Positions 1-5,766 of a stretch of 12,044 nt of DNA are shown here, in pieces; positions within the stretch are counted from its first letter, which is position 1, and every line of letters starts with the position of its first letter. This DNA is from Deltaproteobacteria bacterium (GTDB lineage: Bacteria; Myxococcota_A; SURF-8), in contig JAKQSH010000145.1 of assembly GCA_029570245.1 (NCBI GenBank), positions 1 through 12,044 of the forward strand, given 5' to 3'. Under the pieces are notes generated by a model that was not told the origin of the DNA, did no database searches, and worked only from the letters and a program-made list of their open reading frames with translations. The translations under genes were made by a program, and so were the position numbers.

Positions 1-2
1 AG

Positions 3-227
3 GGTGAAGGCGAAGGTGAAGGCGAGGGCGAAGGTGAAGGCGAGGGCGAAGGTGAAGGCGAGGGCGAGGGTGAAGGCGAGGGCGAAGGTGAAGGCGAGGG
101 CGAAGGCGAGGGCGAGGGCGAAGGCGAGGGCGAGGGTGAAGGCGAAGGCGAAGGTGAGGGTGAAGGCGAGGGCGAAGGCGAAGGCGAAGGCGAAGGCGAA
201 GGTGAAGGCGAAGGTGAAGGCGAAGGT
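3..227 (+). repeat. (Gly-Glu)n coding repeat array 1
   Basis: There are 75 consecutive codons of strictly alternating GGY and GAR, encoding (GE)37G, truncated by the window edge. At base level there is a higher-order 18-bp period: unit ggtgaaggcgagggcgaa repeats five times at 15-104 with a single mismatch, then decays into simpler hexamers. The encoded segment is a highly acidic, disordered linker within the C11 peptidase protein. Such arrays are prone to slippage and assembly collapse, so the true length is uncertain. Confidence 0.95.
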
Positions 228-2603
228 GATTCCTGCGCTGATCCTTTCGAGCTTGTGTCTGAAACCCAGGTGGTTGAAGGTAATCTGACGGGTATGAGCG
301 ACAATTACTCCGGCACCTGCGAGGCTGAAACCGGTGTTGACGCCGTTTATACCTTTACGCTCGACAAGAGCTATCTTTTCATGGCCAATATGCAGGGCCT
401 GAATTCGATTCTTTATCTCAGAACGGTCTGCGACGATTCCGACAGCGAACTGCTCTGCAACGACGACAGCAAAAAGGGCCTGGCCGCATCCGTCGGACCG
501 GAAGTTCTTGAAGCCGGAACCTATTATCTTACAGCCGATTCAGCGGCTGATGTTGAAGCTCCGGGTGCGTTCACCATCAATCTTACACTGCGTCCCGACC
601 TCTGCGCCGACAACCCCTGCGGCGACAATTCCACTTGCGAAATGAATCCGTCCTGGACGGATTATTTCTGCGATTGCGCGGACGGATATTTCGAGATGGG
701 CGGTGTCTGTGTTGAAGACCTCTGCGAGGACAATCCCTGCACCGAGTCGCACAAGACCCAGTGCGATCAGATTTCCGCCACCGAATATACATGTGAATGT
801 GATCCCGGTTACATCCTTGAAGGAAGCGACTGCGTCTTTGACGAAAGCGGTAACGGCAACAACTGCTCCAGTCCGCTGGCTATTCCCGCAGAAACCGCAA
901 CCTACACCGGTACAACAGTCGGCAGGGGCAACGATTCTTACGGCGGATGTCAGGAGAGCACCGGCGAAGATGTCGTTTACGTTTTCATTCTCGACAAACA
1001 GTACAAGTTCTCAGCTCATCTGCAGGGCACCGGCGGCAGCCTCGACGACACCGTCATGTATCTGCGCAAGGGCAATTGTTCCAGCGGCGAGGAAATCGCG
1101 TGCAACGACGACAGCCGCCTGGTTGTTTCCAAGGAAGACGCAAAGAGTCTTGATTCAACAATTTCCACAGTCGAACTTGACGCCGGTACATATTTCCTGT
1201 TTGCCGATACTTACAGTGATGATTCCGGCACATACAGTCTGCAGGTTACGTTCACTCCTTCTCTCTGTCAGACTGACAGCTGCAGCGATGTTCAGGAGTG
1301 CGTGATGAACACTGACTGGACCGATTATGAGTGCATCTGCGCCGACGGTTATCTGGCCTGGGGCGATGAATGTGTTGACGATCCGTGCAGGCCGACCAAC
1401 CCCTGCACCGGCGAAAACCAGAACAAGTGCGTCTTTGAAGGCCCGGCTGCATACGACTGTCAGTGCAATGTCGGCTACATCGACGACGGTTCCGGCGGCT
1501 GCATGGAAGACCCGAACGCCAACGAATGGCTTATTATGGTTTATCTCAATGGCGACAACAACCTCGAAGACGACGCCTGGGACGATCTGGCCGAAATGGA
1601 AGAAGCCGGTTCCAACGCTTATGTTCACATCGTAGTTCTGATGGATACTTCGTCGGGTACGGCAAAGCATCTTTATGTGAATCAGGGAAGTTCCACCGTT
1701 CTTCAGGACATGGGTGAACTGAATCTTTCCGAAGAACAGACTCTGGCCGATTTCGGTGTCTGGGCGGTAAACAATTATCCCGCCAAACGCCACGCTCTGT
1801 TCATGTGGGACCACGGCGCAGGTTGGGAGAAAAACGGCGCTCCGGCTCTGTTCAAGGGTTTCTCGAACGACGATCACGGCACTGGCGATGATGAGATTTC
1901 AGTTGCAGAAGGCGAATATGCTTCTGCCTTGCAGCAGATTTACGCCGAGCTCGGAAACAAAAAGCTGGATATTGTCGGTTTCGACGCCTGCCTTATGGGT
2001 ATGTATGAAGTTGCGTCTGCAAGCGAGCCCTATGCTGATTATATGGTCGGCTCCGAAGAAACCGAACCGGCTCATGGCTGGACATGGGACGGCTTCCTGG
2101 TACCGCTGGTTAACAACCCGTTCATGTCAACCGAACAGCTTGGTATGAACATCGTTACCAGTTACCATGATGAAAGCAGCGATAATGCCACGCTCGCGCT
2201 GTACAATCTCCAGAATCTTCCGGCTTTCCACACCGCTCTGGACACCTTCTCCAACGCCATGCTGTCCAACGTTATCTGGTATTCTGCTTTCAATACAGCC
2301 AGAAACAGCACTCTGTCGTTCTCCTGGGACCCCTTCTTCGATGTGCGTCACCTCATGGAAAACATCCAGACCAACGGCAATATGCCCGCAGATATAATAA
2401 ACGCCGCCACCGGTGTTATCAACGCCAACGACGACGTGATAGTGCTGCATAACTACAATATGGGCTACGAAAATTCCAACGGCATGTCGATTTATATTCC
2501 CAGTTACAACGGCGGTATGAACAGCCTGTACTACAACGGCGCGGGTGCGATCTGGACTTCGAAGTCGCACTGGGATGAATTTCTGCGTGACTTCGCCGAC
2601 TGA
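3..2603 (+). CDS. Secreted multidomain C11 (clostripain-type) cysteine peptidase with GE linker and PPC/EGF modules, 5'-partial
   Basis: The frame is open from the window's left edge to TGA at 2601-2603, giving 866 visible residues; the start and any signal peptide lie upstream. Order of parts: (Gly-Glu)n at residues 1-75; a PPC-like beta-sandwich at about 76-199; two Cys-rich EGF-like domains at about 199-281; a second PPC-like domain at about 283-419; two more EGF-like domains to about 501; then a C11 peptidase at about 506-866. The peptidase has the N-terminal strand WLIMVYLNGDNN, the His motif MWDHGAGW (His604) and the Cys motif GFDACLMG (Cys663). This matches the His/Cys dyad of clostripain and PmC11, which cleave after Arg or Lys. 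The many paired cysteines imply an extracellular location. The GTG at 255 is not a credible start because the frame continues upstream without a stop. The natural substrate is unknown, and Arg specificity is inferred from the family only. Confidence 0.9.
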   Translation, partial: GEGEGEGEGEGEGEGEGEGEGEGEGEGEGEGEGEGEGEGEGEGEGEGEGEGEGEGEGEGEGEGEGEGEGEGEGEGDSCADPFELVSETQVVEGNLTGMSDNYSGTCEAETGVDAVYTFTLDKSYLFMANMQGLNSILYLRTVCDDSDSELLCNDDSKKGLAASVGPEVLEAGTYYLTADSAADVEAPGAFTINLTLRPDLCADNPCGDNSTCEMNPSWTDYFCDCADGYFEMGGVCVEDLCEDNPCTESHKTQCDQISATEYTCECDPGYILEGSDCVFDESGNGNNCSSPLAIPAETATYTGTTVGRGNDSYGGCQESTGEDVVYVFILDKQYKFSAHLQGTGGSLDDTVMYLRKGNCSSGEEIACNDDSRLVVSKEDAKSLDSTISTVELDAGTYFLFADTYSDDSGTYSLQVTFTPSLCQTDSCSDVQECVMNTDWTDYECICADGYLAWGDECVDDPCRPTNPCTGENQNKCVFEGPAAYDCQCNVGYIDDGSGGCMEDPNANEWLIMVYLNGDNNLEDDAWDDLAEMEEAGSNAYVHIVVLMDTSSGTAKHLYVNQGSSTVLQDMGELNLSEEQTLADFGVWAVNNYPAKRHALFMWDHGAGWEKNGAPALFKGFSNDDHGTGDDEISVAEGEYASALQQIYAELGNKKLDIVGFDACLMGMYEVASASEPYADYMVGSEETEPAHGWTWDGFLVPLVNNPFMSTEQLGMNIVTSYHDESSDNATLALYNLQNLPAFHTALDTFSNAMLSNVIWYSAFNTARNSTLSFSWDPFFDVRHLMENIQTNGNMPADIINAATGVINANDDVIVLHNYNMGYENSNGMSIYIPSYNGGMNSLYYNGAGAIWTSKSHWDEFLRDFAD

Positions 2604-2620
2604 AGCAAGGTGAAATAAAT

Positions 2621-2653
2621 AAAAAGGCGATACCGTAAGGTATCGCCTTTTTT
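2621..2653. terminator. Bidirectional rho-independent terminator
   Basis: A perfect 14-bp inverted repeat (aaaaaggcgatacc at 2621-2634, its complement at 2639-2652) encloses a GTAA tetraloop. It ends in T runs on both strands. It lies 17 bp after the C11 peptidase stop and would also stop leftward transcription from the RecA-like gene, whose stop is at 2881. Confidence 0.9.
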
Positions 2654-2880
2654 ATTGCCGCCGCCCTCTCGTATTCCCTTTGATCTGTCAGGCGGTTCTA
2701 CCGCCACCGCTCAACCGACGGCAGAAAAACCAACGCAGGTTTTCAATCACTGCGAAAGCAACAGAGTTCCCCTGTCTTATTCGAACAGAATCACACATCA
2801 ATAATCATATCGTCATTCGGTTCTGTTTCTTTAGTTTACTACACATATTTTTTATCGGCTTTCAATTGTGTATTGTAATG
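2654..2880. other. Intergenic stretch without a convincing gene
   Basis: This is sequence between the shared terminator and the 3' end of the leftward RecA-like gene. It becomes AT-rich toward 2880. It holds a small perfect hairpin (GGCGGT/ACCGCC, 2691-2705, TCT loop) without a T tract. An open frame at 2680-2949 on the + strand has no ribosome site, biased composition and overlaps the gene on the other strand. I see no RNA gene or mobile-element end. Confidence 0.6.
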
Positions 2881-3645
2881 TCAGATGTCAAGCATGTACT
2901 TCATTTCCTGGCAATGCATGAAGTCCATGTCACCATGTACAGGTTTTGAGTATGTCATTTTTTCGGCTTCTGTATCTTTGTCGATGAAAATTCTCAGGCA
3001 GCGCCCGGCAGCGCTGCGTATTCTGATGCGGCATTTCACCGCCGACAATCCACGGCTGTCATTGCGGTGGCTCATGCGCCGCAGAAAAATAACCGGCACA
3101 CCGTAAAGTTCCGCCGCATGAGAAAGCGCCATTACCGCCCGCCCGAATGCGATGTTGTATGCATCGTCGTTCAGTGAACCCTCCGCCGGAAGTCTCAGCA
3201 GCTTCATGTCGAGCGCGGAAGGTGAAAACACTATGAAGTCACATGCTTTTTCACTCATCAGTCTTATCGCCAGGCTGGTCAGGGTGTTACGGCCTTTAAC
3301 CGAATATGTGCACGGCGCATTGCCGAAGCCCTCCAGGGAAAGCTGCACCATGGATTCGCTGCGCTGGGGCAGCATGTATGCAATATTTTTTCCTGATCTT
3401 CCGAGTTCGTTCAGAAAACTCAGAATCCACATCCAGGCGTTGTCGTCTGTGGCGCATAACTCAAGACTGGAACGCGGCAGAATTCCGAACTTTCTGAAAA
3501 TTTCAAGCTCTTTGTCTGAAATCCGCTTTGCCGCAGACTGACCGGAATTATTTCCACGTGAGTCTGTGTAAAGAATCTGTTCTATCGCGTCTTCCAGAAT
3601 GGCGCGCGAAGCTTTCCAGGTTTTTCTCCACTCGGCAAGCAGCAT
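2881..3645 (-). CDS. RecA-fold-like protein lacking Walker motifs (possible RecA/ImuA-type pseudo-ATPase)
   Basis: This encodes 254 aa from ATG 3645 to TGA 2883-2881. The ATG is preceded at 7 nt by GGAGAG; the frame also extends to a TTG at 3822, but that stretch looks like promoter DNA. The protein can be laid by eye along the RecA core. Residues 54-62 (GILPRSSLE) sit where RecA has its GLPxGRxxE strand before the P-loop. SGKNIAYM (84-91) matches EGKTCAFI. DFIVFSPSALD (136-146) matches DVIVVDSVAAL. PVIFLRR (184-190) matches the VIFINQ strand, followed by a basic strand-rich segment. The P-loop is replaced by CATDDNAW (64-71) and the Walker B Asp by Ser141, so ATP binding is doubtful. It could instead be an ImuA-like protein, but no imuB or dnaE2 is in view. 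The fold assignment is inference; the gene itself is well supported by its ribosome site and intact frame. Confidence 0.6.
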   Translation of the reverse strand: MLLAEWRKTWKASRAILEDAIEQILYTDSRGNNSGQSAAKRISDKELEIFRKFGILPRSSLELCATDDNAWMWILSFLNELGRSGKNIAYMLPQRSESMVQLSLEGFGNAPCTYSVKGRNTLTSLAIRLMSEKACDFIVFSPSALDMKLLRLPAEGSLNDDAYNIAFGRAVMALSHAAELYGVPVIFLRRMSHRNDSRGLSAVKCRIRIRSAAGRCLRIFIDKDTEAEKMTYSKPVHGDMDFMHCQEMKYMLDI

Positions 3646-3652
3646 GTGAAGT

Positions 3653-3658
3653 CTCTCC
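3653..3658 (-). promoter_or_regulatory. Ribosome binding site fixing the start of the RecA-like gene
   Basis: On the minus strand GGAGAG sits 7 nt before ATG 3645. No comparable site precedes the longer TTG start at 3822, so this site decides the start and trims 59 residues from the maximal frame. Confidence 0.7.
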
Positions 3659-3683
3659 GGTACATATTCATAGCTGCTGAATG

Positions 3684-3700
3684 TGGCACAAATCGTGCCA
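3684..3700 (-). promoter_or_regulatory. Candidate sigma-54 (-24/-12) promoter of the RecA-like gene, or palindromic operator
   Basis: Read leftward the site is TGGCACGATTTGTGCC. It has GG (3699-3698) and GC (3687-3686) separated by exactly 10 nt and a full TGGCACG half, as in the RpoN consensus TGGCACGNNNNTTGCW. The start of transcription would fall near 3674, leaving about 29 nt of leader holding the GGAGAG site. The core is also a perfect 6-bp inverted repeat (TGGCAC/GTGCCA), so a dimeric repressor operator or a rightward promoter is possible. No activator gene is in the window. Confidence 0.4.
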
Positions 3701-3746
3701 TTTCGTAACCGGCTGTTTATACTTGTAATTATTAAAATGCGCCATG

Positions 3747-3797
3747 TTCTGTTCCAGAAAACGGACACTTTATGCGGCGTTTGTTTCGATTTTCGAA
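3747..3797. promoter_or_regulatory. Pair of 13-bp inverted repeats in the divergent control region
   Basis: There are two perfect 5-3-5 inverted repeats: TTCTGttcCAGAA (3747-3759) and TTCGAtttTCGAA (3785-3797). Their centres are 38 bp apart and share the frame TTC-N7-GAA. They lie about 75-125 bp upstream of the start site predicted from the sigma-54-like element, where enhancer-binding proteins usually bind. They also lie just upstream of the NHL gene's putative -35. Function is inferred, and short palindromes can arise by chance. Confidence 0.3.
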
Positions 3798-3807
3798 CGC
3801 AAAATAA

Positions 3808-3836
3808 TTGATCGCCTGACAAGCCTCTGCTAGCAT
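3808..3836 (+). promoter_or_regulatory. Candidate sigma-70 promoter giving a leaderless NHL-protein mRNA
   Basis: TTGATC (3808-3813) and TAGCAT (3831-3836) are separated by 17 bp, each matching 4 of 6 consensus positions. The -10 ends only 7 nt before ATG 3844, so the transcript would begin at or next to the start codon. No Shine-Dalgarno sequence precedes that ATG, which fits a leaderless message. Confidence 0.35.
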
Positions 3837-3843
3837 CCCCGAC

Positions 3844-4929
3844 ATGAAGTGTCGCATTCTGAAAATATTTCTGCCGGCGGCAATTGCGTCAATTGTTTTC
3901 GCTCAGGCAGCCTGGACGCAGGTGGATCAGTTCGAATATGAACGTCCGAGCCTCAACCTAATGGCCGTATACGGAAATGGCCAGGCCGGATATGCCGATG
4001 GAACGCTGGACGAAGCGCGTTTCAATCGTCCGATGGGGGCCGTGTTTTTTAATGATTATACCGTAATTGTAGCCGATACTCACAACCGTAAAGTCAGAGT
4101 CGTTATGCTTGAAAACGAAAAAGTGCAGACGGTTGAGTGTTCATCCGCTTCCGGCAGAGAATGCAACTCCGAATTCATATTTCCGGTGGACGTAAGCTGT
4201 GACCGAGACGATGTGTGCTGGGTTCTGGATGCCGGGGACGGTTCCATTGTCCGTATCGCACTTGACGGAAATTTTTTCATCGCAGGCAGATACCGGCCAA
4301 TGAACGACAGCACTGCGGTGTTTAAAGGTGCCCTGGGTATACTTAGCGTCGGCGGCGGGCTGCTTTATATCGCCGACACATACGGTAATCGCATCTGGAA
4401 ATTCGATACGCTTCACGATGCCTTCGAGCCGATTTCTGGCACTGGTCAGGCCGGATTCGATGAAAAAGAAACGAACGCCGCTCTTGCTCCGCTGAACAAT
4501 CCAACGTCCATGGTCGGCATCGGCTCCTCTGTGATGTTTCTCGATTCCCGCAATGCCATGATTCGGGAACTTTATGACAACAATCAGGAAAAATGGGTTG
4601 TCAGCACTTTTTCCGGCGGCGGGCCTTTCAAATATCTTACACGCAACAAAGACCTGGGGCAGGTTTATGATTTCGGTCTGCCGTTCAGAATGACATATAC
4701 CGATTTCAATCCGGGTCTGTTTTTCATATCTCTGCCGGGTCGAAATCAGGTTGTCGCCCTCACTTTCGAGCGTCAGGCGTATGTCGCCGTCGGTGCGGGT
4801 TCGGAAGGAGAAAATACCCAGGAACTTGCAAAGCCATATGCCATAGCCGCAATGGGCAACCGGCTGCTGGTCTTTGACAGCGGCAACCATATGCGTCTGT
4901 ATTCCATTAAGCGTGAGGCCAAAGAATGA
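3844..4929 (+). CDS. Secreted NHL-repeat beta-propeller protein
   Basis: This encodes 361 aa. The N-terminus is a Sec signal peptide (basic MKCRILK, hydrophobic core, likely cleavage after the AQA at residues 20-22). The rest carries NHL-type blades. The first is complete: YGNGQAGYADGTLDEARF then PMGAVFF, then VADTHNRKVRVV. A central blade ends LLYIADTYGNRIWKFD. Another reads GTGQAGFDEKETNAAL, PTSM, FLDSRNAMIREL, and a final one ends LLVFDSGNHMRLYSI. NHL propellers usually bind protein or ligand surfaces; no catalytic residues are recognisable. The ATG is the only plausible start: an in-frame stop lies at 3817-3819. It lacks a Shine-Dalgarno site. pyrE follows after 73 bp on the same strand with no clear terminator between, so co-transcription is possible. 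Specific function is unknown. Confidence 0.85.
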   Translation: MKCRILKIFLPAAIASIVFAQAAWTQVDQFEYERPSLNLMAVYGNGQAGYADGTLDEARFNRPMGAVFFNDYTVIVADTHNRKVRVVMLENEKVQTVECSSASGRECNSEFIFPVDVSCDRDDVCWVLDAGDGSIVRIALDGNFFIAGRYRPMNDSTAVFKGALGILSVGGGLLYIADTYGNRIWKFDTLHDAFEPISGTGQAGFDEKETNAALAPLNNPTSMVGIGSSVMFLDSRNAMIRELYDNNQEKWVVSTFSGGGPFKYLTRNKDLGQVYDFGLPFRMTYTDFNPGLFFISLPGRNQVVALTFERQAYVAVGAGSEGENTQELAKPYAIAAMGNRLLVFDSGNHMRLYSIKREAKE

Positions 4930-5002
4930 TTTTCCCGTCATAATCGGGTAACAATAGCGGTGAAAAACAGTCCAAACTTAAACCATATTCAAGGATAATT
5001 AA

Positions 5003-5602
5003 ATGAAAGACAAAAAACTGGCGGACATGCCGAAATTGAACGTTAATCCAGAACAGAAAGAACGTTTGCTGCAACTGCTTACGACCAAATCATACAAGGA
5101 AGGCACCTTCACTCTGGCTTCTGGCAAGACCAGCGATTTTTACATCGACTGCCGCCCGGTGGCACTGGACGCCGAAGGTTCCTATCTTATCGGCAAACTG
5201 TTTTATCAGATGCTTGAACAGTTGAATTTTGAAGTAAAAGGCGTCGGCGGCATGACTCTTGGCGCAGACCCTCTGGCAACTGCAGTTTCTATGATAAGCT
5301 TCATCGAATCCAATCCGATCCCTGCCTACATTATCCGCAAGGAAGCCAAAGGTCACGGAACGATGCAGTGGATGGAGGGGCGGGCGAATTTCAAGGACGG
5401 CGACACCGTTGTTGTTGTGGAAGATGTTGTAACCACTGGCGGCTCTTCACTGAAAGCTGTTGAGCGCGTGCGGGAATCGGGTCTGGAAGTCGGTGCAATT
5501 CTGGCGCTGGTAGATCGCCTCGAAGGCGGACGGGAAGCGGTTGAAGCCGCCGGGCTGCCGCTGCATGTTCTGTTTACCCGCAATGATTTTGTTAAAAAAT
5601 AA
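5003..5602 (+). CDS. pyrE: Orotate phosphoribosyltransferase
   Basis: This cytosolic enzyme of de novo pyrimidine synthesis converts orotate and PRPP to orotidine 5'-phosphate. It is 199 aa, close to the usual length. Recognisable elements are SGKTSDFYIDCRPVAL near the N-terminus (residues about 40-55), GGMTLGADPLA, the flexible catalytic loop IRKEAKGHG, and the PRPP-binding motif VVVVEDVVTTGGSS (about 136-149, with the acidic pair Glu140-Asp141). The start is ATG 5003 with AAGGA at 4991-4995, 7 nt upstream. It follows the NHL gene by 73 bp. No other pyrimidine genes are in view. Confidence 0.97.
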   Translation: MKDKKLADMPKLNVNPEQKERLLQLLTTKSYKEGTFTLASGKTSDFYIDCRPVALDAEGSYLIGKLFYQMLEQLNFEVKGVGGMTLGADPLATAVSMISFIESNPIPAYIIRKEAKGHGTMQWMEGRANFKDGDTVVVVEDVVTTGGSSLKAVERVRESGLEVGAILALVDRLEGGREAVEAAGLPLHVLFTRNDFVKK

Positions 5603-5700
5603 AATTCAATTCTGCGCTGTATTGAGCTAAACGGACAGATTTATTGAAAATCGGGCTTTACAGCCTCACGATTCCTGATATTCTTTCGACCGGTTTTATC

Positions 5701-5720
5701 CCCGGATTATTTCCGGGTCT
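5701..5720 (+). terminator. Weak hairpin between pyrE and the deiminase gene
   Basis: A 6-bp stem (cccgga 5701-5706, tccggg 5712-5717) with a 5-nt loop is followed by the T-rich tctgtttta. It could attenuate or end pyrE transcription about 100 bp after its stop. The stem is short and the T tract broken, so support is modest. Confidence 0.3.
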
Positions 5721-5757
5721 GTTTTATAGGCTGTGTGTTCAGATATTTTTATGTCAT

Positions 5758-5763
5758 GGAGGA
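5758..5763 (+). promoter_or_regulatory. Ribosome binding site fixing the deiminase start
   Basis: GGAGGA lies 3 nt before ATG 5767, slightly close but a near-perfect anti-16S match. It selects the ATG that opens a textbook signal peptide over the in-frame TTG at 5644, which would add 41 residues before it. Confidence 0.75.
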
Positions 5764-5766
5764 AAC

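Noticed and set aside
3..227. CRISPR-like or tandem non-coding array
   Set aside because: The period is 6/18 bp with no spacers, and it is in frame with a coding region.
1155..1877. 240-codon antisense frame over the EGF/C11 gene, and a similar 266-codon one at 4141-4941 over the NHL gene
   Set aside because: They are shadows of clear coding regions, with no ribosome sites or domains.
255..2603. Separate gene starting at GTG 255
   Set aside because: The same frame is open through the GE repeat to the left edge, and there is no ribosome site before 255.
2680..2949. 89-codon frame on the + strand in the gap before the RecA-like gene
   Set aside because: It lacks a ribosome site, overlaps the opposite-strand gene end and has no protein-like features.
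3646..3822. N-terminal extension of the RecA-like protein to TTG 3822
   Set aside because: The stretch holds the promoter-like elements and has non-protein-like composition; the GGAGAG-led ATG at 3645 is far better.
5644..5766. Longer deiminase start at TTG 5644
   Set aside because: It would bury the signal peptide behind 41 residues, and the strong GGAGGA site points to ATG 5767.
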